Shown here: positions 8,470 to 16,524 of the stretch, piece by piece | Position numbering within the stretch: position 1 is the stretch's first letter | How the letters are laid out: each line of letters begins with the position of its first letter | DNA from: CAJLIR01 sp964408085 | Lineage (GTDB): Bacteria > Bacillota_I > Bacilli_A > RF39 > UBA660 | Assembly (NCBI GenBank): GCA_964408085.1 | Contig: CAYOYB010000005.1 | Coordinates: 76,447-140,446 of the forward strand | Length of the DNA stretch: 64,000 nt | Direction: 5' to 3' | Translations under genes and position numbers: made by a program | The notes under the pieces: generated by a model | What the model was told of the DNA's origin: nothing | The model's input: the letters and a program-made list of their open reading frames with translations, nothing else | Databases searched by the model: none

Positions 8470-8489
8470 AGCCCAGAAAATAAGGGCTC
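8470..8489 (-). terminator. Intrinsic terminator downstream of the tRNA-Cys remnant
   Basis: AGCCC/GGGCT stem with an 8-base loop followed by TTTTC on the minus strand. It fits the end of a tRNA transcription unit. Confidence 0.55.
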
Positions 8490-8509
8490 GTTAATTCATA
8501 TTTAAAGAC

Positions 8510-8558
8510 TGAGGTAGGGATGTTGCAGTCCCACGCCTTACCACTTGGCTATAGACCC
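8510..8558 (-). pseudogene. Degenerate tRNA-Cys(GCA), 5' half only
   Basis: Minus strand from 8558: acceptor strand GGGTCTA, a canonical D arm (GCCAAGTGGTAAGGC) and an anticodon region containing CTGCAAC, that is GCA for Cys. The anticodon stem needs a bulge or an enlarged loop. No GTTCGA T-loop follows, and TAGACCC, the partner of the acceptor strand, is absent downstream. The gene therefore looks truncated in its 3' half, where integrases commonly recombine. An intact tRNA-Cys must exist elsewhere. Calling it a relic attachment site of the adjacent element is inference. Confidence 0.6.
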
Positions 8559-8621
8559 AAATACAAATAAATTATACCAAAAAAACACTTTTATATCAAT
8601 ACAAAAATCTATTTTTTTAAA

Positions 8622-8658
8622 AAAAGAGTATAATTATTCTAATTAATTATACTCTTTT
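8622..8658 (-). terminator. Terminator of the LtaS-like gene
   Basis: Perfect 14-base-pair stem (AAAAGAGTATAATT with its complement) and a 9-base loop; a T run follows on the minus strand. Confidence 0.75.
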
Positions 8659-8667
8659 ATTTAAAAG

Positions 8668-10680
8668 TTATTCTTCATTTAAGATTTCTTCATCTTCTTT
8701 AGTTCGTTTTATAAGATCATATATAATGATATCATTAGAAATCTCAATTATTTTTGTTGCTTTTTCATTATTTTTTTCAATATATTCTGAACTAATGGTC
8801 GCTTCAGGATTAAGTACTCTTCCTTCTTCTTTAGAACTACTATAATACATAATATCACTAACCCAACTACCATCAGGGAATACAACAATATTATCATCAA
8901 TACTGAAAATATCATGTCCTAAAGCATATTCATTATAAAAGCCTAACATATTACCTAAAGTTGGGGAAGCATCATACATTCCCATTACTTTAGAAATTTC
9001 TCCTTGAACCTTTTTATCCTTTGTCCAAATAATAAATGGAACTTTTCTATTTAATTCATAATCATAATAATCGATATCCTTATAATCAGGATCATCTTCA
9101 TCAATCACTGAATCTGTATAAGGATCATAGTTATAATAATATAAATATTCTGATTTTTTAATTTTAGCGTCATGATCACCATAAATTACAATAACAGTAT
9201 TTTCAAGTAATCCTGCTTCATCTAACTCATCAATAAATTCACCAATAGCTTCATCAGCATAATGAACAGTTTTGAAATAATCACCTAAAGTTGTCCCTTC
9301 CATAAATGGAGCTGAAACAGTAATATGTTCACCAGTTTCTTCATCAATCTTATCATATTTATAATCGACATCAAAATCAACTTCTGAAGCAGCATCAAAT
9401 GGTGTATGGTTTGTAAGCATTATCATTGTTCCATAAAAATTCTGATTATTTTCACTTATTTCTTTTATTTTAGGTACTGACTGCCTAAAGAAAGATTTAT
9501 CACTAAGACCCATTCCTAAAACTTCGTCAATTTCATAATCTTTTGTGTAATAATAAAATTTATCATAACCATATTTTTGATGAATCATATTACGATTCCA
9601 AAATGTTCCATTATTAGCATGCATACTAAAATTATAATAACCCATATCTTTTAAGTATTTTAAACTAGTACTATATTCCCTATCCCAATAACTAACTGCT
9701 ACTGTTCCACTTGTTGCTGGCATCAAAGATGTTAATAAAGTAAATTCGCTATCACTACTAGTTCCAACACTCTCTTGAGCATAAAAATTAGAAAAATATA
9801 AGCCTTCACTTGCTAAACGATTTAAATTAGGTGTAACTTCTTCACCATTAAAAGTTGTATCCATAGTAAATTGTTGAATACTTTCAGCATGAATAGCAAT
9901 AACATTTCTACCCTTAAATATATCTGTATATTCATTAGTTTCTGGTTTTACTTCATTTTTTAAATCATAGTATTCTCTAAATTCTTTAGCTGCTTCATCA
10001 TAACCAAATAATGGACTAATCTTAGTTTTAAAGCTTACAAATACATCATTTGCTTGATAAGTATATAATCCAAAATTCATAACTAAATATGTTCTATTCC
10101 ATTGTTTACCAAAACGACTAATATCAAGAGTTGTTAAAGTTGATACAAAAAAACCAAAAAAAATTAAACTTGTAACAATTGTATTTAAAGCACGAACCTT
10201 TCCAACTTCAATGTCTTTAACATAATTATAATAATCTTTTTTCTTTAAATACACATGAACAAAAACCATTGCAACTATTTGCCATATATAACTAAAATCC
10301 TTTAATTCCATTACTTTTTTAACAACAGCGTCACCTACATCAATAACCTGTAATGATGTTGCTAAAAGTGAAACAGAAGCATATGACATATAATTAGTAT
10401 AATACATAGAATTAACTACACATAAAAATGTAAAAATTATTGACCATGTAAAATAGTATTTAAATTGATTTTTTGGTTTGAAAAAATAACCAAAAGCTCC
10501 AATAAATAAAACTGCGCCTATATCAGCCAAAAGTGGCTTTATCTCAAAATAATTTTGTACTGTCAAAAAGCGTAATAATGTAGCATTTCCAACTGATGTT
10601 AGTACAAATACAAAAAATAATTTATTTGTTTTTAAATATAGTCCAATTTTTGAAATTATTGATTTAAATTTTTCTTTCAA
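8668..10680 (-). CDS. LtaS-type polyglycerol-phosphate/phosphoglycerol transferase family sulfatase
   Basis: About 670 residues: five N-terminal transmembrane helices (to about residue 210), then an extracellular alkaline-phosphatase/sulfatase-fold domain. AIHAESIQQF with its metal-binding Glu, and GTSSDSEFT with the nucleophile Thr, match the LtaS active site; IYGDHDAKI holds further metal ligands. LtaS enzymes polymerise lipoteichoic acid from phosphatidylglycerol outside the membrane; some homologues act on other phosphoglycerol polymers. The start is taken as TTG at 10680, six bases after GAGGTG, since the in-frame GTG overlaps that site. It stands alone with its own promoter and terminator. 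Confidence 0.88.
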   Translation of the reverse strand: MKEKFKSIISKIGLYLKTNKLFFVFVLTSVGNATLLRFLTVQNYFEIKPLLADIGAVLFIGAFGYFFKPKNQFKYYFTWSIIFTFLCVVNSMYYTNYMSYASVSLLATSLQVIDVGDAVVKKVMELKDFSYIWQIVAMVFVHVYLKKKDYYNYVKDIEVGKVRALNTIVTSLIFFGFFVSTLTTLDISRFGKQWNRTYLVMNFGLYTYQANDVFVSFKTKISPLFGYDEAAKEFREYYDLKNEVKPETNEYTDIFKGRNVIAIHAESIQQFTMDTTFNGEEVTPNLNRLASEGLYFSNFYAQESVGTSSDSEFTLLTSLMPATSGTVAVSYWDREYSTSLKYLKDMGYYNFSMHANNGTFWNRNMIHQKYGYDKFYYYTKDYEIDEVLGMGLSDKSFFRQSVPKIKEISENNQNFYGTMIMLTNHTPFDAASEVDFDVDYKYDKIDEETGEHITVSAPFMEGTTLGDYFKTVHYADEAIGEFIDELDEAGLLENTVIVIYGDHDAKIKKSEYLYYYNYDPYTDSVIDEDDPDYKDIDYYDYELNRKVPFIIWTKDKKVQGEISKVMGMYDASPTLGNMLGFYNEYALGHDIFSIDDNIVVFPDGSWVSDIMYYSSSKEEGRVLNPEATISSEYIEKNNEKATKIIEISNDIIIYDLIKRTKEDEEILNEE

Positions 10681-10707
10681 AAAAAACACCTCAATCCATA
10701 CTATATC

Positions 10708-10736
10708 AGTATAACACTTTTATAAATTTTTTTCAA
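10708..10736 (-). promoter_or_regulatory. Promoter of the LtaS-like gene
   Basis: Minus strand TTGAAA, 17-base spacer, TATACT, about 28 bases before the start codon. Confidence 0.6.
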
Positions 10737-10801
10737 TTACAGTTTTGTCACAACAACTTAAATTTAAGTTTAATAATTAATAAAACAATATTAACTACAA
10801 A

Positions 10802-10823
10802 AAAAGAACATTTCTGTTCTTTT
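10802..10823 (-). terminator. Terminator of the prepilin gene
   Basis: AAAAGAACA/TGTTCTTTT stem with a TTTC loop, followed by T7 on the minus strand, immediately past the stop codon at 10827. Confidence 0.75.
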
Positions 10824-10826
10824 CTA

Positions 10827-11300
10827 TTATTCACCAGCTGGTGTTGTAGTTGATGCTGTATCATTACAAGTAACTGTGTCTGTATTTTGACCTTTTACAC
10901 AATAGAAACTATTGATTACTAAGTCTTCACCTATATAAGCATTACCTTGAGCATCTAATACTACAGTACCACTTGTTGGTTTAGTACCTTTAAAATCAAG
11001 TTTTCTTCCTGGTATATCTTTACCTTCTGCATCTTTTCCAGTACTAGGTCCTTCACAACCAGCTGAAGTACAAGTATAAGTATATACCCCAATAGAGTTA
11101 CCATTATTATCTAACATGTATTGCATTGCGTCTGTTTCAGCAGCCTTTAAAATACCATAAGCTGAATCTGCTGCAGAACTTCTTCTAGCTCTAGCCAAAA
11201 TATTTAATATTTGAGGAACAGCAATTAAAGCAATAATAGCTAAAATAACAATAACAGCTAATAACTCGATTAAAGTAAAACCTTTCTTATTTAATTTCAT
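10827..11300 (-). CDS. Type IV pilin-like (class III signal) prepilin
   Basis: 157 residues. The N terminus MKLNKKG, then FTLIELLAVIVILAIIA, is a textbook type IV prepilin signal: cleavage after Gly7 by a prepilin peptidase, N-methylated Phe, and Glu at position 5 of the mature protein. The globular part has four Cys and an unstructured Thr-rich tail. Related proteins are ComGC-like competence pseudopilins and Gram-positive major pilins. No assembly ATPase, peptidase or other pilin lies nearby, so it is a single-gene unit, perhaps a major pilin served by a machine encoded elsewhere. AGGAGGT precedes the ATG. Confidence 0.85.
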   Translation of the reverse strand: MKLNKKGFTLIELLAVIVILAIIALIAVPQILNILARARRSSAADSAYGILKAAETDAMQYMLDNNGNSIGVYTYTCTSAGCEGPSTGKDAEGKDIPGRKLDFKGTKPTSGTVVLDAQGNAYIGEDLVINSFYCVKGQNTDTVTCNDTASTTTPAGE

Positions 11301-11330
11301 TTTTCCTACCTCCTATTTTTCTACAATAAC

Positions 11331-11360
11331 AATATATCACAAAAAAGTTTCATCTGTCAA
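11331..11360 (-). promoter_or_regulatory. Promoter of the prepilin gene
   Basis: Minus strand consensus TTGACA, 18-base spacer, TATATT, about 30 bases before the ATG. It is one of the strongest promoters seen in the window, fitting an abundant structural protein. Confidence 0.6.
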
Positions 11361-11532
11361 TATTCGACATATTTTTTTGTCATATTTAAAATTATATGTG
11401 TAAACCTATATAATTCATTATTATTATTCCAGAAAATAAATTCTATATACAAAAAAATAATATTTTTTTAATATTATTTTATAAACCCATACAAATTTAT
11501 TGTTATTGAATAAAATATTTTAGGTGATATTT

Positions 11533-11712
11533 ATGCCTAATGGTAATTGGTGGCGTTGTCGAGGAAAATGGCTAATCTTTTTATGTATCTTTACAATTTT
11601 ATTAATTTATCAATTTATTATTGCTTTTTTTATTGTATCTCGCTTTAGCATATTTATTCTATTTATTTTTATTTTATTTATTTTATTTTGCATTTTTAGA
11701 ATAATATGGTGA
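11533..11712 (+). CDS. Possible small membrane protein
   Basis: 59 residues starting at ATG 11533, with TAGGTGAT seven bases before it. A hydrophilic basic head (MPNGNWWRCRGKW) is followed by two very hydrophobic segments rich in Phe and Ile. It overlaps the 3' end of the convergent ysxE-like gene by 30 bases, and such AT-rich runs can mimic membrane proteins, so it may be spurious. No family recognised. Confidence 0.4.
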   Translation: MPNGNWWRCRGKWLIFLCIFTILLIYQFIIAFFIVSRFSIFILFIFILFILFCIFRIIW

Positions 11713-12582
11713 TATAAATGCTTCAGTTCTAGCCAAATTTTCAATTATATTACTTATATCATTACACATTTGATATTCTGATGAGCTATATTCTAATTTA
11801 TCAGGTAAAGATATAAGAATAAAAAATAATTTTTTTTCTTCCTCAAGCAATGGATAACAATGTTCATATCGTTTAAATATTTCTGAAAAATCATATTTTA
11901 AAGAATATCGACGATATAATTTATACAAATCGAAAATTGGGATATCGATTTTAGCTTTATTCCAACTAATTAAATATGATCCTTTATTTTTTATAAAATG
12001 TGATAAATCTAAATTATTATGCAAAACAACTAATCGTTGTTTTCTTTTTTCTTTTACAATTTTATACCATTTATCAATTTCATCTTTACAAAAATTTAAA
12101 GCACCTAAGATTTTAGAAATATTTAGTGATAACATATATTGACTAGGACTCATATAAATAGTTGCTTCAGCAATCGCAATTAAATCGTTATAGTAACTAT
12201 ATAAATATGCAATATTATTATTAATATCTTCATAAATTTCTTTATATTCTTCTTCATCTACTTCCTCATAATGTGTAGTTTTACTATGTAATAAAGCCAC
12301 TAAATCTACCATATCAGACATTTTCTGTTCTAAAGGCATATCAACTTGTTCAATATATTCAGTGATTTCATATTCATCATCTATATCACTTAAAACTTTT
12401 GGATAGTAATCAAAACTTCGAGAATTTAAATAATTAAAAATTGGTGTTTTATTTTCCCGTTTTTTTTCTTTTATAACATATTTTTTATTATTAGTATTAA
12501 CAATCGTTACATTTTTATAAAATTCATACTTAGTTGGTACAATAGAATATTTTTCAAATAAATCATTATATTTTCTCATCAT
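11683..12582 (-). CDS. ysxE: CotS/YsxE-family spore coat kinase-like protein
   Basis: 299 residues resembling the aminoglycoside-phosphotransferase-like fold of CotS, CotI and YsxE coat proteins: a VIKEK-like lysine strand in the N lobe (residues 35-40), HNNLDLSHF in the place of the catalytic HGD loop, and SWNKAKIDIPIFDLYKLYRRY in the C lobe. The catalytic Asp motif is not canonical, so it may be non-catalytic. It overlaps the end of the spoVID-like gene by 17 bases, matching the Bacillus spoVID-ysxE gene pair. Likely role: spore coat, mother-cell side. The call rests mainly on the pairing plus fold resemblance. Confidence 0.72.
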   Translation of the reverse strand: MMRKYNDLFEKYSIVPTKYEFYKNVTIVNTNNKKYVIKEKKRENKTPIFNYLNSRSFDYYPKVLSDIDDEYEITEYIEQVDMPLEQKMSDMVDLVALLHSKTTHYEEVDEEEYKEIYEDINNNIAYLYSYYNDLIAIAEATIYMSPSQYMLSLNISKILGALNFCKDEIDKWYKIVKEKRKQRLVVLHNNLDLSHFIKNKGSYLISWNKAKIDIPIFDLYKLYRRYSLKYDFSEIFKRYEHCYPLLEEEKKLFFILISLPDKLEYSSSEYQMCNDISNIIENLARTEAFISPYYSKNAK

Positions 12583-13393
12583 TAACTGATGGAATAATTA
12601 ATTTATCACCAATCTTTACATCAGATAAACTATTATATTTTTCTAATTCTTCTTTAGAAATATTATATTTTTGAAGAACACTTTCTATCGTATCTCCAGT
12701 TCTTATAATACAAACTTTATAAGTTTTATAAGTTTCGGTACTTGAATCTAAGTTATCAAATAAAGAATTTATTTTTTCAATACTTTTAGTTTCTGTTTTT
12801 TGAACCATTTCAACTAAACGTTTTTCATCTGTATTTCCATTATTTACTTCTGAATTTAACATATCAGCAACAGAATCAAATTCAGCTAAAATATCTTCTT
12901 TTTCAATACATCTTTCCATAATTTCATCTCCCTGTTCTTCATTTTCTCTTTCAGATATTTTTATTCTATCAGACTTATCTTGGTTTTCATCACTAATCAT
13001 ATTATTTTCAACAATATCTGAAACTTCTTCTAAAGACTGATTATCGTCACGTGGTTCTATGAGTGGCTTTTCTAACAATTTATCAATTAAAACTTCAATA
13101 TTAACTTCTAATGATTTATTATTTACAATTTCATAATAAAAATCATCAATATCAACATTTACATTAGCTAAATCATACTTATTATCTACATTAATATCAA
13201 ATGGCAACTCAAAATTAAACGTTTCAGTATTAATACTTGTATCAGCAATTCTATATTCACCACTAATCATAAAATTACCAGTAATTAAATTATTATTCTC
13301 AATATGTAAATTATGTTCTAATGAGATACTTGTTATCTCCGAAACATTTGTTTTAAATATAATTTCTTTTTTAAAAGGAACAATTTTCTTCAT
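12566..13393 (-). CDS. spoVID: SpoVID-like spore coat morphogenetic protein with C-terminal LysM
   Basis: About 275 residues. The start is ATG 13393, after AAGGAGAAG, rather than an ATG eight codons upstream. Residues 1-110 form a beta-rich domain like the SpoVID N terminus (EITSISLEHNLHIENNN, then GEYRIADTSI). The middle is acidic and disordered. Residues about 225-272 form a LysM domain (CIIRTGDTIESVLQKYNI, LSDVKIGDKLIIP). In Bacillus SpoVID drives coat encasement of the forespore and LysM binds peptidoglycan precursors. Followed by ysxE as in Bacillus; lon lies upstream on the same strand. This implies a spore-former or descendant. Confidence 0.78.
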   Translation of the reverse strand: MKKIVPFKKEIIFKTNVSEITSISLEHNLHIENNNLITGNFMISGEYRIADTSINTETFNFELPFDINVDNKYDLANVNVDIDDFYYEIVNNKSLEVNIEVLIDKLLEKPLIEPRDDNQSLEEVSDIVENNMISDENQDKSDRIKISERENEEQGDEIMERCIEKEDILAEFDSVADMLNSEVNNGNTDEKRLVEMVQKTETKSIEKINSLFDNLDSSTETYKTYKVCIIRTGDTIESVLQKYNISKEELEKYNSLSDVKIGDKLIIPSVNDEKI

Positions 13394-13434
13394 TCCTACT
13401 TCTCCTTTCTTATTCATTAAAGTATATTAAAAAA

Positions 13435-13454
13435 AGATGGATTTATGACCATCT
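13435..13454 (-). terminator. Terminator ending the lon-paralog transcription unit
   Basis: AGATGG/CCATCT stem and an 8-base loop containing the stop codon of the gene at 13443, then TTTTTTT on the minus strand. It separates the unknown paralogs from spoVID. Confidence 0.6.
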
Positions 13455-14153
13455 AATTTCTTTAAGAAGTTGTTTTGAAGATTTTACTAAACAATTAGTA
13501 TTTTCATACTCAGGATTTAATCCTAATTTAAATTTTAAACTTTCAATTATTTTTTTGTTATTCAACAAAACTTGTTTCAAAACTAAATTTTTTTCTAACA
13601 GTTCAGGACACTCAAATTTAAAAGAGTTAACGCTACATAAAAATAATGGATTCATAGTAAGCATAGCTTGTTCACTTTGTGAAATATTCTCAATTCTTTT
13701 AGTTAAAATATCATAGAAAAATTTATCTAAACTCAAAGAAAGTCGAACATCATCCCTAAGTTGCTCTGGCATATCAAAATTATCAATATCAAATTTGTAA
13801 TTTAAATCTATTCCTCTTTCTATATATTGTTGCTTATAAAATGCATCATCATTAGTCCTAAGAGCACCATTTAATCTTAGTATTAAATCATTATAAATTT
13901 GATATTTATTTTTTTTATCATCCTCAGTATAATAATTATAATTATTCCTTATAAAATTTATAACATCAGCAACATTATCAATTACAAAATCATCAAAAGC
14001 TTGTTTATCATTATGAACAAGTAAGAAGTCATCTATTAAAACTAATAGTGAGTCTAAAAATTCATTATTAATCTTTTCTTGCTTTATAACCACTATAGGT
14101 TGTTCATTAAAGATAATTGAATTGATAAAAAATTCATTTATTTTGTCTTTCAA
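13443..14153 (-). CDS. Unknown protein, tandem paralog 4 of 4 behind lon
   Basis: 236 residues, soluble, helical. It overlaps the gene upstream by 20 bases. It shares weak signatures with the three genes before it: a Gln/Arg element (YKQQYIERG, against REQILLREH and REQILMRDY), an SLSLDKF element (SISNDF, SISMDI in the others) and CSVNSFKF (RSVNFF, RSVNYF, ASINYF). It is the most divergent of the four. Last gene before a terminator. No known domain seen. Confidence 0.68.
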   Translation of the reverse strand: MKDKINEFFINSIIFNEQPIVVIKQEKINNEFLDSLLVLIDDFLLVHNDKQAFDDFVIDNVADVINFIRNNYNYYTEDDKKNKYQIYNDLILRLNGALRTNDDAFYKQQYIERGIDLNYKFDIDNFDMPEQLRDDVRLSLSLDKFFYDILTKRIENISQSEQAMLTMNPLFLCSVNSFKFECPELLEKNLVLKQVLLNNKKIIESLKFKLGLNPEYENTNCLVKSSKQLLKEIRWS

Positions 14154-14898
14154 TTTTTTTCACCACTTTTTGAGTAACTTTTTGAAGTACAATAAAACCT
14201 TTATCAACTGGCTCACCAGCATTAATCAAACTCCTATTTTGTTCAATTATAAATTTAACTCTTTCCAAATAACTTTTCTTTTTAAATAAAAGTTCATATA
14301 CACTAGCGAAAAAATTAACGCTACGATAAAAATCAATTTGCAACAAACATTTCTTATATTCTTCATAAAAAGAATTATCATCCATTAGTAATAAATCTAA
14401 CGTAAGGAAATCATTACTTATAGAATTATAATAAACATCTTTATCTTCTAAAATAGTAAAGGCAGGAACTCTATTTATCAAAAATCGATTAAAATGGTAA
14501 TTAACAAAAGCATGTTCTCTTAATAAAATTTGTTCTCTCAAATATTTTAAATTATTAAGTTTTGAATTATTTGTAAGCAATTTTATTTCATTAATCATTG
14601 CATTTTGTTGTTTTATTTTTACTACATCATTCTTTTCCAATAAATAATCAATTAGAAAATAAATATTACCTTTAATATTTTCATCAAAAATATCATCATC
14701 TTTATTCTGTAATAAATATTTATATACATTATTAAGTAGGCTATCTTTATTTAACTTATCCAGATTTAGATACTCGTTAACAAATTCTTCGATATCAGTT
14801 GAAAAAACCATTGAATCTATAAATGTATAATTCAAAACATTATCTACAAACTCTTTAAATGTCATAGAATATTTTTCTATAAAAGTATCATTTTCCAT
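14134..14898 (-). CDS. Unknown protein, tandem paralog 3 of 4 behind lon
   Basis: 254 residues, helical, no signal peptide. It carries YLREQILLREH near residue 123, YNSISNDFLTLDLLL near 162 and IDFYRSVNFFASVYELL near 195, in the same order and spacing as the gene at 15034-15780. AAAGGTGGTG precedes the ATG. A 135-base gap separates it from the upstream paralog; that gap reads like decayed coding sequence on the minus strand. Function unknown. Confidence 0.72.
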   Translation of the reverse strand: MENDTFIEKYSMTFKEFVDNVLNYTFIDSMVFSTDIEEFVNEYLNLDKLNKDSLLNNVYKYLLQNKDDDIFDENIKGNIYFLIDYLLEKNDVVKIKQQNAMINEIKLLTNNSKLNNLKYLREQILLREHAFVNYHFNRFLINRVPAFTILEDKDVYYNSISNDFLTLDLLLMDDNSFYEEYKKCLLQIDFYRSVNFFASVYELLFKKKSYLERVKFIIEQNRSLINAGEPVDKGFIVLQKVTQKVVKKIERQNK

Positions 14899-15033
14899 AA
14901 AGCACCACCTTTAAACTATTTATTGTAAAATCTACATACACTTCTTTATTGAATAATTATTTACCTTATCAACATATTGCTCAAATGAATCCTAAAATTC
15001 TTTATTTTTTCTCATACTATACTTCATCTTTAA

Positions 15034-15780
15034 TTATTTGAACTTTAATAACCTAATACTAGAATTCTGTATATCAAAAAATTCCTCATCTATAAAATCA
15101 TCTGAATCACTTGATAATATATCTAAATTATTCTTGATGATAAAAGCTGTTCTATCATAATATTCCTTATTTAAACGTACATCAGAGCTCGTTAACCAAA
15201 AATAATTAACACTACGATAAAAATTTTTATTTAATAAAAAAGCATCATAATCATTATTATAGAAATCTTCTTTAGACTCATTTAATAAATTCATAATTAA
15301 TATATCCATAGAAATAGATGCATAATACTCATCTTTATAAATCTCTATATCAGAATCTGCTACTTTTTTTAATGCATACCAATTAGGATTTAATTTATTT
15401 TTGACACCATAATCTCGCATTAAAATTTGTTCTCTAATAAAATTAAAATTATTATTGGAACAAACATTTAAATACATTTTTATTGAATGCATAAATTCAT
15501 TTAATAATAGTTTATCACTATCATTTTTATTATCTGTCAAATATGGAAACTTTGAATATAAATAATAAACTATCTCATGAATATTGTTTTTAACTTTTGG
15601 ATCAAATATACCATTACCCTTATATTTTTCCACATAAACACCTAGTCTTTTTACCATATATAAGAATATATCTCTATTATTATTAAAAATTGCACAATAT
15701 ACATTTAAATCATTTTCAATATTTGGTGAAAATACAAGGGAATTTATTAATGTGTCGTAATATAATTCTTCATTTATCAT
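15034..15780 (-). CDS. Unknown protein, tandem paralog 2 of 4 behind lon
   Basis: 248 residues. It shows FIREQILMRDYG, YYASISMDILIMNLL and KNFYRSVNYFW at the same relative positions as its neighbours, so the family is clearly homologous. Its ATG overlaps the stop of the upstream paralog by four bases, indicating coupling. No catalytic motif, membrane segment or known domain is apparent. Confidence 0.72.
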   Translation of the reverse strand: MINEELYYDTLINSLVFSPNIENDLNVYCAIFNNNRDIFLYMVKRLGVYVEKYKGNGIFDPKVKNNIHEIVYYLYSKFPYLTDNKNDSDKLLLNEFMHSIKMYLNVCSNNNFNFIREQILMRDYGVKNKLNPNWYALKKVADSDIEIYKDEYYASISMDILIMNLLNESKEDFYNNDYDAFLLNKNFYRSVNYFWLTSSDVRLNKEYYDRTAFIIKNNLDILSSDSDDFIDEEFFDIQNSSIRLLKFK

Positions 15781-16520
15781 AAATGCTTTAACCTCTTGTT
15801 AATATATTTTAAAAATTTTTTATTTTCGCTTTTAAAATCATCAAAGAAACAATTTTCCTCAAATTGTTGCTGTTCAGTCAGATTTTTAAATTCTGCGATT
15901 GATTTCATTAAACTTAAAAATATTAAATCATTTAGCATATCTGGATAAGCCAATCTAAAATAATTAATACTAGCAAATAATCTATAGTTATTCAAACAGC
16001 TTTCAAAAAATTGTTCATTCATTTTTCCCAAATCTTTAAAAGCTAAAATTAAATCAAAATCAAACGCTATTGAATCATAAATTTGTTCTTTGTGATTAAT
16101 TAAAAATTGATTTGATACATTATTATGTTTTCGCTTAACTTGTTCCTTTTTATCAAATCCATATTTTCTCCATATGTAATTCATTCTTAAAAAAGGTTCA
16201 CCAGTATATTGGGGATGTTTATATAAATTTAAAAAGATTTTAATATCATTTATACATTTCCTATTAGCGCTAGAGCCATTTTGAATTATTTTATCCAAGT
16301 TTTCTTCTATCCTAGAATCATCATTAATAAAAGCAAATGGTTCATTTTTTAAAATACCATAAATATAGTTTAATAAATCTTCTTCATTTACGAAACCTTT
16401 TGAATAATAATGTTCAAGTCTTGATAATACATCTTTTGAACATAAAAGTGATAAAACACAAGAATAGGCACAATAATTATTAAAGACATCTGGGTTTATA
16501 GTTAAAATTTCTTTATTCAT
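15777..16520 (-). CDS. Unknown protein, tandem paralog 1 of 4 behind lon
   Basis: 247 residues. It has the family elements as FLRMNYIWRKYG, YDSIAFDFDLILAF and YRLFASINYFRLAYP. It starts four bases after the lon stop codon, and its ribosome site AGAGGGA is formed by the last lon codons, so translation is coupled to lon. The N terminus contains Cys-rich NNYCAYSCVLSLLCS. Function unknown; the link to Lon proteolysis is positional only. Confidence 0.72.
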   Translation of the reverse strand: MNKEILTINPDVFNNYCAYSCVLSLLCSKDVLSRLEHYYSKGFVNEEDLLNYIYGILKNEPFAFINDDSRIEENLDKIIQNGSSANRKCINDIKIFLNLYKHPQYTGEPFLRMNYIWRKYGFDKKEQVKRKHNNVSNQFLINHKEQIYDSIAFDFDLILAFKDLGKMNEQFFESCLNNYRLFASINYFRLAYPDMLNDLIFLSLMKSIAEFKNLTEQQQFEENCFFDDFKSENKKFLKYINKRLKHL

Positions 16521-16524
16521 AAAA

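Noticed and set aside
8510..8558. T-box riboswitch
   Set aside because: The similarity is to a tRNA itself (D arm, GCA anticodon), there is no T-box sequence, and no aminoacyl-tRNA or amino-acid gene follows.
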